A DNA stretch of 64,000 bases, from the NCBI GenBank assembly GCA_030844895.1, contig CM061227.1:111902238-111966237 (forward strand), given 5' to 3'. Below are positions 10,077-21,603 of the stretch, piece after piece (within the stretch, counting starts at the first letter, position 1; each line of letters opens with the position of its first letter). The translations under genes were made by a program, and so were the position numbers. This DNA is from Ambrosia x helenae. Taxonomy: Eukaryota > Streptophyta > Magnoliopsida > Asterales > Asteraceae. The notes under the pieces are model-generated. The model was not told the origin of the DNA. It made no database searches and saw only the letters and a program-made list of their open reading frames with translations.

Positions 10077-10610
10077 AAATTTTTTAATAAATTGTTCAGA
10101 AATCAAATATTTTCCTAAAATTGCTGTTTGGTTGAAAAATCTGTTTATAACATCTGATCAGATAAAACAACCACTGTTTCATTTATTTCCACTGTTGGTT
10201 GAAAAGTCTGTTTCCAAACATCTGATCAGATAAAACAACTGTTAGTTGAAAAATCTGTTTCAGAACATCTGTTCAGATAAAACAACTGTCCACATCTATA
10301 TATATATATACTATATTAAAAAAAAAAAAAAAAAAAAAAAACCAACGGTTGGATCCATCAGCTGTTTGTATCAGTTGTTTACCAAAACAGCTGTTCTCCA
10401 CCAGATGTTACATCCATCAGATGATTGCCACGTCTGCTCATACAAGCAGATGTTTGGCCACATCAGCGGTTTCATTGAGCCTATAAAAACCCTGTTTTAC
10501 CACAACAGATGTTACACTGTCTCATTGTATTCAAAATACTGTAAACCGCCTTCTTCACTCTCAAACCCTTCATCAATCTTCAGTCATTTTCACCGTCGAA
10601 ATCCATTACA
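10077..10610 (+). promoter_or_regulatory. Spacer between pol and ORF3 with tandem repeats and an internal promoter-like region
   Basis: Holds three copies of a ~42-bp unit (10131-10172, 10198-10240, 10245-10286) built around ACATCTGATCAGATAAAACA, then a TA/poly-A run (10292-10340). A TATA-like box (TATAAAA, 10482-10488) is followed by a CT-rich leader reaching the ORF3 start at 10611. The layout (TATA, ~120 nt leader, ACAATGG start context) resembles an ordinary plant gene promoter and could drive a separate ORF3 mRNA; that is inference. Confidence 0.5.
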
Positions 10611-12596
10611 ATGGATCTTCAAGCCAAAGCTACACACAATTGTCTCCCCTATCTGATTAAAACAGAAGACAACACTCCATTTCACTCCACCATCGACATT
10701 TTCCTCAATTCCAAATACTTACCCATCCTAACCGCCAACGCCCCCATTTATCTGGATACACTCCAAGAATTTTGGTTGAATGCTGAGTTTCTATTACAAG
10801 ACAAAAAGCCTACATCCATTATTTCCAAAATTGGAGAAACCAGTATCGTCATTACCCCTGATATCATATCCACAACCTTCACACTGAATGACCTGGCAGG
10901 TAAGGATTCCTTCACTAAAACAGAGCTTCACACTGAGTTCCAAGAAAGAGGGTATGATGGTCAGATGACTGGATCAACTCTTTTCAAAAAGTTTTTCCCT
11001 CCAGTCATGAAATTTTTCTTCCATACTCTTCTTCTTTGTGTCTCTGCTAAGTCCACATCCTTTAATGAAATACCATTAAGGATGCAATATCTGGGATATG
11101 CTATGTTGTCAAACTCTGACTTCAATCTTTCCCAGGGTTTGTTCATGGACTTGGTATCAAATGTGAAAGCAGTCAAGTCTGGGTCAAACAATGCTTTTCT
11201 TATTTACCCACGAATTCTTAGTGTAATTTTACAAAAATTATTACCTGAAAAAGTTTTCAAAAAGGGTGCTGCTATGCAAATGAAAAGCTTAACTGATGAA
11301 ACTTTCACTAGAATGCTGGGTGGAAGCACCCAAGAAAAAGTGTCAAAAGTGTCAAAAGTTTCTAAAACACAAACAAAGAGGACAAAGGCAACAACTGTTG
11401 TCAAAACCTCTGTTGTTGAGCCCACTGCTCCTGGTGATCATGGCACTACATCCAGTGCTGTGAAACCCACACCAGCCACTTCCAAAAAGAAACATTCATC
11501 CACAAAAACCACCACTCAACCACAAATGAGGCTTCTGGATGTTGAGGTACCAGAAGAAACCTCTGTTGCACAACAAAAGCAACCTGAAACCACTGTTGTT
11601 ACTTCCTCACAACAGTTGGACATACCTCCACCTGACCAACCTCCTCATGAATCCTCTCAAAAGGATCATGTTGTAAGCCAAGGGGACACACATCATGATA
11701 CATTTGAGTCACTTGACCATATGTTCACAAGCCCCTCTCCCAGGGCTAACTCTCTTCCACTCTCACCATCACATGTTCCACAAACAATGCAACCCCTGTT
11801 TGAAGCAATTGAATCTCAGGAAGATCCCAGTTCCTCTCTTCCACCTGTCACTGAGAGTATACTCCAACAAGTGACTGAGCCTGAGAATATTCAATCTGCT
11901 ATCCCCCAAACAGAAGAGGAGGTTACACCACCAGGGTTCAATGAAACTCTAGGTGAGTTTTCAAGTGGAGCAGCCACTACTGATGTAGAGACCACTGTCT
12001 CACATCAGGACAGTGATTTCATAGCTAAGACTCCCTTGAAGGCAACAACTGTTGAAGCCACCATAGTGTCTCCAAAAACAGTTGGAAGTCCCCAGTACCA
12101 AGAAAAAGGGGCATCTGATTCACCTATTAGGCCTGAATCAGATAAAACTACCACTGGTAGGGACTCAGATAATCCTATTAATTTAGGAGATGAGTCAAAA
12201 TACCAAGAATTGACGGCCAGAGTTTCTGCTATTGAAACATCTGTTGCTGACATCAAATCTGATGTTAAGCTTATCCTAAGCTCAATTGCAGATCTCTCCA
12301 AGAGTCAACCATCTACCACTGATATAGCCAATGAGTTATGGAAATCAGTTTCCCCCATCATCATAGCTCACAGGAAATTGGCTGATCAGACACATGAAAC
12401 CTACATGGCTGAGATCAGAAATATGGTTGATGCAAGGTACAAAGATACACATGCTGACATCAAAGCCATCAAGGACCATCTGCTGAAGACTACTGGCTCT
12501 GCCCCTACCACCATCCTCAGGGATGAAACAGATGATGATTTCACGGCTGATGATGCCAAAAGGGGGAGAGTGGCAGAGATAGGCTACCAAAATTAG
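10611..12596 (+). CDS. Copia third ORF, N-terminal part (661 aa), function unknown
   Basis: The ATG at 10611 lies in a good context (ACAATGG) behind a promoter-like region. Residues 1-240 look globular, with aromatic- and Leu-rich segments including a short hydrophobic run near 135-145. They loosely resemble the plant transposon protein domain that accompanies several retrotransposon families (weak, from pattern only). Residues about 245-515 are low-complexity Thr/Ser/Pro/Gln-rich. About 530-640 is a likely coiled coil. There is no clear signal peptide and no convincing transmembrane helix, so the label env-like rests on position only. The frame ends at TAG 12594-12596, shortly after a 1-nt shift in an A4G5 run (12557-12566); the next frame stays open to 14491. 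Confidence 0.75.
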   Translation: MDLQAKATHNCLPYLIKTEDNTPFHSTIDIFLNSKYLPILTANAPIYLDTLQEFWLNAEFLLQDKKPTSIISKIGETSIVITPDIISTTFTLNDLAGKDSFTKTELHTEFQERGYDGQMTGSTLFKKFFPPVMKFFFHTLLLCVSAKSTSFNEIPLRMQYLGYAMLSNSDFNLSQGLFMDLVSNVKAVKSGSNNAFLIYPRILSVILQKLLPEKVFKKGAAMQMKSLTDETFTRMLGGSTQEKVSKVSKVSKTQTKRTKATTVVKTSVVEPTAPGDHGTTSSAVKPTPATSKKKHSSTKTTTQPQMRLLDVEVPEETSVAQQKQPETTVVTSSQQLDIPPPDQPPHESSQKDHVVSQGDTHHDTFESLDHMFTSPSPRANSLPLSPSHVPQTMQPLFEAIESQEDPSSSLPPVTESILQQVTEPENIQSAIPQTEEEVTPPGFNETLGEFSSGAATTDVETTVSHQDSDFIAKTPLKATTVEATIVSPKTVGSPQYQEKGASDSPIRPESDKTTTGRDSDNPINLGDESKYQELTARVSAIETSVADIKSDVKLILSSIADLSKSQPSTTDIANELWKSVSPIIIAHRKLADQTHETYMAEIRNMVDARYKDTHADIKAIKDHLLKTTGSAPTTILRDETDDDFTADDAKRGRVAEIGYQN

Positions 12597-14491
12597 ATCC
12601 TTTTGGTTGTCCACCTTCTCAAAAAGGTCAAGCCAAGTCTGCCAAGAAACCAGAGTCTACCAAATCAGCCCCACAACAACAACATCAAGCACCACCACCA
12701 CAAACCACTGAAAAGAATAAGGCAGTAGATGACTCTGCAAACATAGAAGCTGAAAAGGCTGCTCAGTCCAAACAACAAAGGGCTGACACCTTGGAAGTAA
12801 AAGCAGAGTCATTGATCGAACTCAAGAAGAAACAACAAAGGGAAACTGAAGATGTGGGATCCTCTAAAAGGATGAAAAGACCTGCCAAGCATGTTAGAAA
12901 ACCACCATCTAAGTTACAAACCTCTGTTGATAAAACCACTGCTGCTGAAACCACTGTCACTAAAACCACTGCCACCCAAACCACTGAAACCACTATATCC
13001 AAACCAACACACACTCCTGAACCAACAACCACCAAACCTACATCACCAACCAAAACACCAACATCTGCTGGTTCTTCTAAAAGGCCAACAGATGTTAATC
13101 CAACCACTGCTACCAAATCACCTTCACCAAAAATCATGTACACAAGGAAGAGAAAATCAACCTTTGTTGTGCATGATGAGAACATACACACATCACCAAC
13201 CACCATTTCAACTGCCCAATCCACTCCTCCCATCACAGCCATTCCACTCACATCATTCTCACCACATACATCCAAATTCACAACCCATAGACCACCACCA
13301 ACCATTACACCATTGGTTGTTCAGTATCCCCTTGAACTTGATCTACTCAAGGGGGAATTACAATCCTTCTATAATACTGAACAGCCTTCTGAAAGATCCT
13401 TCCCATCTCTCCCAAATTTCCCTGTTCCCCTCAACATTGATACCTATTTAAAATACAAGGGTGAACAGGTGGATGCCATCATCAGGGAGAAATGCAAAGG
13501 GAAGGATGACAGGACTGCTCAGGGCATCCATTCAGCAGAGCTTAGCAAACTCAGAAGGATTGAAGACTTTGCTAAGACCCTGAGCAATTCCATGTCCACC
13601 ATGCCTCTCAGTGTAGATCTGGAGAAGGAGGTAAGGGAATCCCTACTTGAACAGATAATGGCAACCAAGCCCTACAAAGCAAACAAAAAGCAGTTCAATG
13701 GCTGGACTACTCATGCTTTGAGGGAAGAACTGATCAGAATAGAAGAAATGGCCAAAGATCCCAAAGCTAAAGTCTCCATTCCCAATTTTGGCAAAGGCAG
13801 AGACCCAGTCAGAGCCTTGAAGTTCAAAAGAATGAGGCAGGAGATTGTAGCTGCAAATTATGGGGAGATGAGGTCTGTTTCCAGATGGTCAGAGCTTAGA
13901 TTGGTTGAAACCTATAAAAGTCTGGAAGAGAATAGAAAGAAGGATCCCAGCCTTCCAAGAAAACCAATCTACAATGATGAGCCTATGATGAAGAGACCCC
14001 AACAGACTTTCAACCTAGACAGCTTACTTGAAACCTCTGATCTCACTGCTGCTGCAAGTAGACAGTTCAAAAGGCAGAAGGAGATGTCAGAGGAAGACCA
14101 AAGAAAGTTTGCTGACACATTCATAAAGGAAGGGCTCTTCAATCAAATCCATTATTTCTCTGATCCCACAACAGAGAAACTAAGAGAACTCATAGGAAGA
14201 CCACCATCACCCAACTCATCAAGAATAAAGGTTCATCTCAGCAAATCCACTGACTCAAAAATTCTAAAGTGGAAGGTCAACAAAGACAACCACGAATTGA
14301 CACTGCTCAGGTCAGATGGAAAGATTCAGAAGATCAGTATGGATGATGCTTACAGCCTTTGTGCAGAAGATCACCAAGCACTGCTAAAGCTGGATCTGGA
14401 AAGAGATGAAGAAGACCTATTTGCCTTGAACTTTGAATTACAATTCAAAGGTCAAATCAGAGAAAGTCTGATGAGGAATAAAGATCAATGA
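12554..14491 (+). CDS. Copia third ORF, C-terminal part after frameshift (from 12554; first ATG 12791)
   Basis: Open in a different frame from the preceding part and overlapping its end, with the same Thr/Pro/Gln-rich composition running through the junction. The two parts therefore look like one protein of about 1,290 codons broken by loss of one base in the A4G5 run near 12560. The visible part continues the low-complexity linker (to about 13320), then a conserved-looking C-terminal region of about 390 residues. That region is rich in Lys/Glu/Leu, with tyrosine- and tryptophan-containing motifs such as FNGWTTHALREEL and ILKWKVNKDN, and ends at TGA 14489-14491. No enzyme motif is recognised. 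The polypurine tract and 3' LTR follow at once. Confidence 0.7.
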   Translation, partial: CQKGESGRDRLPKLDPFGCPPSQKGQAKSAKKPESTKSAPQQQHQAPPPQTTEKNKAVDDSANIEAEKAAQSKQQRADTLEVKAESLIELKKKQQRETEDVGSSKRMKRPAKHVRKPPSKLQTSVDKTTAAETTVTKTTATQTTETTISKPTHTPEPTTTKPTSPTKTPTSAGSSKRPTDVNPTTATKSPSPKIMYTRKRKSTFVVHDENIHTSPTTISTAQSTPPITAIPLTSFSPHTSKFTTHRPPPTITPLVVQYPLELDLLKGELQSFYNTEQPSERSFPSLPNFPVPLNIDTYLKYKGEQVDAIIREKCKGKDDRTAQGIHSAELSKLRRIEDFAKTLSNSMSTMPLSVDLEKEVRESLLEQIMATKPYKANKKQFNGWTTHALREELIRIEEMAKDPKAKVSIPNFGKGRDPVRALKFKRMRQEIVAANYGEMRSVSRWSELRLVETYKSLEENRKKDPSLPRKPIYNDEPMMKRPQQTFNLDSLLETSDLTAAASRQFKRQKEMSEEDQRKFADTFIKEGLFNQIHYFSDPTTEKLRELIGRPPSPNSSRIKVHLSKSTDSKILKWKVNKDNHELTLLRSDGKIQKISMDDAYSLCAEDHQALLKLDLERDEEDLFALNFELQFKGQIRESLMRNKDQ

Positions 14492-14519
14492 ATAAAGCTG
14501 AGTTTTGGCATCATCTGTT

Positions 14520-14531
14520 CTAGGGGGAGAT
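14520..14531 (+). other. Copia polypurine tract
   Basis: CTAGGGGGAGAT directly before the 3' LTR, a typical plus-strand primer. Only one copy is seen, unlike the repeated tracts reported for classical Sireviruses. Confidence 0.75.
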
Positions 14532-15239
14532 TGTTGGGTCTGCTGACCTGGAGAAGAACAGATGATTGGAAAGCCAAAATATGCTATCTATTTGATCCTT
14601 GAATAAACAGTCTTTACAACTTACTTCTCCCAAAAGACTGCTGACCCTAACTACTGTTCTATCCAAACAACTGCTCAACAACTGCTGATACAAAGAACTG
14701 CTAAGGAAACAACTGATGAAGAACAACTGCTGACCAAAGGTCTGATGAAGAGCAACAGCAGATACAAGTACTGAAGACCAAAGCACTGCTGGAAGCAACA
14801 GCACTTAGGCTTCAGCAGTGGATACAAGATCGTCAGAGTTTATCTTTAACAGCTGTTTACTATCAGTGCTTTCAATGTAACAGTAGTTTGTATAGCAGAT
14901 GTTTAAGTTTGTTATTCTGTTAGAGGTCACTGTCTTAGGTGACGTCAGCCTAGGTCATCAGTGGTTTGAGTCAGTCTATAAATAGAACAGTGCATGTACT
15001 GTTCTATTGCATCACACACAAAACATTCTCTCTGACAAACAACTGTGTGATCAGGCTGAGGGGGAGTAACTTGTACGATTGTAATCTTTGATATATTAAT
15101 GAAAGCATTCGATCGAAAAACATTTACTCTCTTGTTTTGATTTACAGTTTATTATTCCGCTGCACTTTCATTCTACTTTCATTCCATTATTATCATCATT
15201 TAGTTAAACAATCAAAACAAACAAACTCAGATCCTAACA
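14532..15239 (+). repeat. Copia 3' LTR (708 bp)
   Basis: Same length and, as far as I can read, same sequence as 2719-3426. Followed by target duplication GATCT (15240-15244). Confidence 0.95.
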
Positions 15240-15244
15240 GATCT

Positions 15245-18200
15245 TGTCCTTTATATTCTTTAATCTATAAGGACGTTATAATTAGAACAACAATACTTGT
15301 CGTCGAGACATGATTGGTTCTCATGGTTTGCGAGGAAATCGATTTTGTATCAATCCAATATTAGAAATGTCAATCTGTATGACTACATTTTGATCATATT
15401 TCTAATTACGTTTTAACCTTTCTTGCTATAGTCATATTAATTCAGATACATGAATTATCTGTATTATTTCGATATGGCTATTAAAGGTTCTCGTATTGAT
15501 ACTATACTTCCATCGTTTGATATTCAGATTCGTTTACAATGATGGATTCTAGATAGTTCTCAAGAGATAGATACGGAAGTCCCTTCATTATCATGATTTG
15601 AACGGGATCCGAGCTACTACCTCTTTGATTTGAACTTTAGAATTTACCATCATTGTAATTCCGATTCTTAAAGAGTAGGAATATCCTTTGGTAACTATCG
15701 GGTTAATTCTTATGAATTCTATTCTTCGAATTCCATCTATATGGTTGATCTCTAGGTTACCTCTATTCGTGGGTATACTTAGGAGGTTTCTCATATCATT
15801 AGACGTATCTTATCTGAATTCTTAAAGGTACCGGAAAAGACTAATTCATTGATGATTGAGATTTCTCTTAAAGCATCTATAATAGTCTTACTGACTATTT
15901 CATTGATGATTAACTGCATTGTGTCTAATACATATTTATTGACTTTTCTCAGTGTATCATCGTGAATGAGGTCTTTCACAATTCTACAGTCAATATATGT
16001 AACTTTCTCTTTATAGTCTCAGAATCTACTGGTAACAGTCGTCGTTACGATTCTTTTGACTTTAAAATTCTGAGAACAATGCATCATTTAGTCTTTCTCA
16101 AAATCATGATTATCATTCCGGATTACTATACTTATCGCATTAACTATTTCTGTAAAATTCTTTCTTATTTCTAGTTCGGGATTCGATACACTCTCGGTAA
16201 AATATTTCTTCATAAAATTTCTAGTCGTTTTCGTACGACTTATATTCTTATCTGATAATTTCTTTTAAAGTTTATATTCTTATTCTGATAATTATATTTC
16301 TCGGCATATCGGATGCCTTTCTATTTTTCAGACATATCAGATGTCTTTTCGATTGATAATTCTTTTTATTTTTCGATTTATATTCTTTTATTTATTCATT
16401 TATATTCTTTTATATCCAAGCAAATACTGATAATATCTATAGCACTCACTATAAATTCAGTATTTCTATAATGTACGTTTGCTTGGAATAATTCCTTCTT
16501 ATATATATATTCGATCAAAGTCTATATTATTGGTGTCTGAAAACACATTCCGATAGACTTATATATAGGCAATATATCATATTTTCTTAATCCAACTTAT
16601 TATAAGCAAGGCTTATTTCGTTGAGATATTCGTATAGATAGTTCTTGCCAGAACAGTGATATTTCAAATTATCTCTCACGACCTTTAATTCGGAACAGGA
16701 AATTCGTCATTCCTTGGCCGGAGAGTTTCACTGGAAAAATGAGCATAATTCTATTCATTTTTCATTTTTATTTCGATTATACCTTGCGAATCTCCACGCG
16801 ATTCCGCTTGGTATTAATTATATCTTGATATATTCGTTGGATTCTACCATTTCTGGTTTCCGAATCCATATAGATTTTTATCTGTTATATTCTTTGGAAT
16901 TTTAACAATTCTTTTATCACTTCTTAAATTTCAAACTTGGTAACACTTGACCGTTTTACCAATTTGATTGTATTATAACTCACGTGAGTTTTTATACGAA
17001 GTGACTGCGAAGATTTGTTCATAGTAGTATATATCCTTATAAAGAATCCTGTGACTTAGTGGCAATGTCCGGATATACCTTCTGTAAGGGTCCGGATATC
17101 CTTTGCCACGGGGTTACACAGAGGACATATAGCTAGCTTTGGTTGGCAATCAAAATCAATAAACTGATTTCTTTGATTCGTAGAATTTAACCAATCGGTG
17201 GTTTATATTCTGCAAATATTTTCTTAGTTGTATTCACGAAGGAATTTCAACAATATTGCCAGTTTTGTGGTCGTATTCTCCACATATGATACGCTGATAG
17301 TTCGGATTTATATTTCTTCTTATTATTTATTTTCGTATTAGTTCTCTTAATATGTTCACAACACAACATACTGTGATCTCGATAAACTCCTACTCGAATG
17401 TTCCTGTGCCTGTGGCATTCGTAATTATGTTTGCAACCATAATTACTATTCCACCTCACCTAACATTCCAGTATTCGTTTATTTTAATCACAATAGGTAT
17501 GTGTCTCTTACATATTATTTTGATATTCCGTTCTTTATTTTCTCTTAGATTTGAGATTATATTATTCGAGATAAAACTTGTTGATCTAAGTCTAACGAAA
17601 TAGACTATTAATCGTTCAAGAATTTGTTCGTGTCAGAAGATATTCAATATAACAATCCAATCTTCTTAATATTCCTTGACTTGTTCGAGTCATAGGATTA
17701 AGACGGTAGTTATATTTTTGTGTAATCAAGCGAGTAAGAATTCGGTTTCGTTCGACAGATACCAGCGTATGTTGATTACGGAATTTCGAGAATAGTATTT
17801 TTGTCCAAATATTATTTGATTCTGGAAGGGATCGAGGAGGTCCTTTAACCGAGATTTTTATATAATTTACGAGTATGAGTTTATAAAACGGAATATATGC
17901 TTATCGTTTATATTAAAACAATATCGAGAAATTATATAATCGAACATAGATATAAAATTATACGGAAGAACGCTATTAATATTTATATATACGAATACGA
18001 ATTTGATGAATAAATCTCTATGAAAATAACATTAATACGGTTAAAAATATGTTTCGGTAAAATAGTGCGGTCGTAGTTCTTTTATATAAAAACTTTTAGG
18101 AATGATTTTATAATAATAATACTGATTCGAGTTTCATAATAATACTTATTTTTGAAAATAATAACTATCTGAAAAGGGTCGTTGTAAAAAAAATTTTCAT

Positions 18201-19320
18201 AGTGTCGGAATTCTTAAATTTTTAATAAATAAAATTCTTATTATAAATTGATAAAATAAGTAAATTTCTTAAAATATCGAAATCAAAACTTTAAGATTAA
18301 ACGGATAAATTTAGATAAAACCTGAGATAGATTCTGGGGTTTTTCAAAAATTTATCAATACTTAAATAAGTTATAATATTAATAGATTTCTCTTAATTTT
18401 ATAAATTAACTAAATCGTTTATTTAAAATTTTAAACGGAGGGGTAATTATATATTTTTACTCAAAACTGAAATATCGGTTTAGTATAAAATAATGACTAA
18501 ATATAAAATCAATAAACTTTGTAGTTATACTGAAAAGATTTAAAACCTTCTAAATAATCGTGGAGTATATTTAATCCTTGATTAAGTAATCGAGAGAAAA
18601 TTCTTTCAAAAACGCGATATTTATATGTTTCTAGTATATTAGATTAAAAATTTTGGAAATTACGGGGTAAAAATAATATTTACGGATACTCGAGCATAGG
18701 AATGTTCAAGTTGGCGTGTATATTTGTATTCTGTTTATAATTATTGGAATAACCGTGAGGTTAACGATCTAAATGATTACTGAGACTGGAATAATTCAAT
18801 AAACTTATGTGAAGTTTCTTGAATCAAGACGGATGATTCATGTTTAATGATCTATATATTTTTCTATATAAACATATATACTTTTTATAGCTTCGTCATT
18901 TCTTATTTATATCGAGATTTATTTTCTGATTTCTTTTAATATATCGGGTTTCTTTTCTGTATATTATTTCTCATTTATTATGGCCTTTATATCCTGTAAG
19001 ATTTCTCAGAAATTAGATGTGCATATAAATTCACAACTGTGTACAGAATTGTCAATTTATCCCACATAATCATTCTAGTAATTTCTTGTGGTGGATTCGT
19101 TTTAATTTCTAATATACGGTTATGGTTCTCACCAACTTTATAATGATTTGACATTTAGGTACCCAAAAATTTACTCGACTGATATTTTCTTTACTAATCC
19201 TGATATCCTAAATATTTCTAATTTATTTTTCTAAGCAATATTTCTTTTTAGAAAATATTCTGGTAGATCCCGGATGACTAAAGACTTCAAAACTGTTATA
19301 AGTGCCGCTCTGATACCAAC
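15245..19320 (-). mobile_element. Internal non-coding region of the LARD
   Basis: About 4.1 kb of AT-rich sequence with no frame longer than 85 codons on either strand. On the minus strand around 17253-17285 a damaged zinc-knuckle-like string is visible (CGEYDHKTGN, where two of the expected Cys are replaced). This suggests the region descends from a gag gene, though the match is short. The primer site is at 19304-19318 on the minus strand. Confidence 0.6.
19304..19318 (-). other. Primer-binding site of the LARD
   Basis: The minus strand reads TGGTATCAGAGCGGC, starting two bases inside the right LTR; it matches the initiator-Met tRNA 3' end and shows that the right LTR is the 5' LTR. Confidence 0.8.
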
Positions 19321-21598
19321 TGTAACAACCCTGGCTGATGTGGCCGGGTTGTCGGGTCGGGTTATCGGAGTTACACAGCGGAACCCAGGGTAATAACAGT
19401 CTTGTAGTCTTACAGGATCCACGTCATCATTTCTGTTGGGTTACCTGAACACATGTCAAAAATAGTTTCTGTCAACATAAAGTTGGTGAGGTCGTGTATT
19501 TTATAAAGTGAATGGCCAGTTCGTTTTATTTGTAATTCTTTTATATAAAACATGCTTTACTATTCTAATTCTGGAGGGGGAATATATTCTATTATATTAA
19601 TTCGATTAAATTGTACCGATTATATGTCAATCTATTATATTCTATTAGTTGCCATTCCTATCGATGGTACCACTCTGTTTGTGATAAATACTTGTACCGA
19701 CTGGTTCCTGCCCTCTAGTTGGTGCAAGAAAGGAAATGGCGGATACCGTCCAGTACTGTCCTCGTTGTTTCTATTATCCCCTTTTCTATTATATTTCCTT
19801 TATTAATTCTATTATGTAAAGCATTTCTAGGTTTTCTAATAAATGACATGTATTTCCCCTAAAACGTTTAATAAAACAATAAAAGAGGGGAGTTCACGAT
19901 ACTCACTTGTTTGCGTTATATCTTCTGGCTAATCTTCTTATTACAATTATATTTCATATATATATATTGATACGTTTAACGCGTGGGACTTGTTAGATTG
20001 TAATACTTAGGATATATATCATATATACAATTTATATATATAGAATTCAGTATATATTAGATAGTCCTAAACTCGGGGTTTGGGCAATCTAGGCAAAAAG
20101 AAACAAAGCTGGCCTTTACAGCTTGGCACGCGAACCTAAAAGAACTCTAGACATTCTTACCCGAGCTTAGTATATCGTTTTATATATCAAATCTTATATA
20201 TAAACATATATATTTTATATATAATTATTAGTCTCTTATTATTATTATCAAGTCCGTACGTTATTCGTATTATATATATATTTGTATAATTCTAATAATA
20301 TTCCTCGTCTAGCTATCGGACCGGGTTCTATTCCGGGTGTTGACCGAGTCACTGAGTCGACTCGGTAACGACTTGTATCCTCCAACTTGATTATCGGTAC
20401 CTCGCAAATACCATAACCAGTGAGTTAATATCGGCTTATAATATTGAATAAATAACTTAATCAATAGAACTATAATCGGGTATTAGCCAAACAAAGAGGG
20501 ACAATGGATTAACCATCACCCAATGAACCAGTGAATATTCGATCAACCGGAAACATACCCGGTCATAATTCCAACCGGAAATAAAGGTACCGAAGAATCA
20601 CGACAAGAGTACACAACAGTTGGGTTACCAAATAGCTTTATAATTATAACCCGAACAAGAAGATGGTCACGGCCGAGTTCTATCAAAAAGTTATCCAGGT
20701 GCGATAACAGTCACCATGACTTGGTGACTGTTCAGATTATGAGTATACAGAGAAGGTTATTGGCGTCCGATTTAGCAAGCAAGGTTATGGGCTTTGGTAT
20801 AACAGATTATTACTGGTTTCAGATCAGGAAGTGACCGGGTATTAACAGGCCCGATAACTATGTTTCGGGGATGATTATTGGTGACAGTCACCATCACCGG
20901 TGACTGTCTGGCTTCCGTAACAGAACAGAGGAACAACCCGAGGGTTTCCGGGTATGATTCGAGGGCAGTTCAGCGGTGACAGACCCAAACTGAAGATGAT
21001 TCACGGGTTATAACTGAACTTCCAGATGGTTACCGCTGTAACAGGAATGAAAGGAGAAAAGGGGTTACCGGTTAGAAATCAAAAGGATAAAGGGCTCGGG
21101 TTGCTTACCAGACGAAGAAGAAGATGTAGGGCGGCGATGGTGCCGGAGATGGACAGCGGTGGTCGGAGAGGAGGCGGCGTAAGCCGGCCATGTTCTCCGG
21201 CTGCTGCCGTGTTCTTGACCGGAGTATCTCACACACTTTGTGTGTTTAATAATTGCACAGAGAGAGAGAGCGATGAGATGAGAGAGGGGTGGTTTATATA
21301 GAATGATAATAATAGAGAGTGTTTGGCTACGGGGATAAATACTGAGACTCGCGATAATTGGTAATAATTATAACGATCAAACAAAAGACGTTGGACAACG
21401 GGTTATTAGCAGATTAGAAGCGTTTAACCGTGATAATAATAATTCAATAATTATTATTTATATATTCGGTTAAAACGGTTTGCCTGCGAGATTCGAACTT
21501 GAATAATTAATTTGGATAACCGGGTGGTCAGGTCCGACCCGACCCGTTTAAGAGACACGTAAGGTGACGTAATCACTTCGAGACTTTGGGGTGTTACA
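19321..21598 (-). repeat. LARD 5' LTR (right copy, 2278 bp)
   Basis: Pairs with 398-2673. The few differences include an extra TA in the run near 19962, ATGTTAA versus ACGTTTA near 19863 and CTGACCC versus CCGACCC near 21534. Minus-strand TATA at 21293-21300. Confidence 0.92.
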
Positions 21599-21603
21599 TA
21601 GTA

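Larger units (their letters stand above)
2719..15239 (+). mobile_element. Ty1/Copia retrotransposon with a third ORF (Sirevirus-like layout), 12.5 kb
   Basis: Two 708-bp LTRs (2719-3426, 14532-15239) flank an internal region ordered Gag, protease, integrase, reverse transcriptase, RNase H, the diagnostic Copia order. A primer site TGGTATCAGAGC (3429-3440) follows the left LTR and a polypurine tract (14520-14531) precedes the right one. The 5-bp duplication GATCT (2714-2718, 15240-15244) shows a clean insertion into the LARD. Reading both LTRs side by side I see no difference, which implies a very recent insertion. A large ORF between pol and the 3' LTR is the layout known from Sireviruses such as soybean SIRE1; lineage assignment is inference. 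This copy looks non-autonomous: altered protease motif, stop between gag and pol, frameshift in ORF3. Confidence 0.95.
398..21598 (-). mobile_element. Non-coding Gypsy-type LTR element (LARD-like), hosting a Copia insertion
   Basis: Two near-identical LTRs (398-2673 and 19321-21598) begin TGTAAC and end GTTACA and are flanked by the 5-bp duplication TAGTA (393-397, 21599-21603). The primer site is on the minus strand beside the right LTR (19304-19318; complement TGGTATCAGAGC, initiator-Met tRNA type). A polypurine tract lies beside the left LTR (2674-2690 read in reverse), so the element runs right to left. Without the inserted Copia it has about 4.1 kb of internal sequence with no usable ORF. 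The LTRs differ by only about six substitutions and one 2-bp indel, so a coding-free element moved recently and must have used another element's proteins (inference). The residues just inside the left LTR resemble the Pol tail of chromoviral Gypsy (Tekay/Del) elements. Confidence 0.9.

Noticed and set aside
12554..12600. Programmed frameshift in ORF3
   Set aside because: A4G5 is not a canonical slip site of known plant elements and no structure or second copy supports it; a one-base indel is simpler.
12763..13305. 180-codon minus frame opposite ORF3
   Set aside because: Val/Gly-rich shadow of the Thr/Pro repeats on the coding strand.
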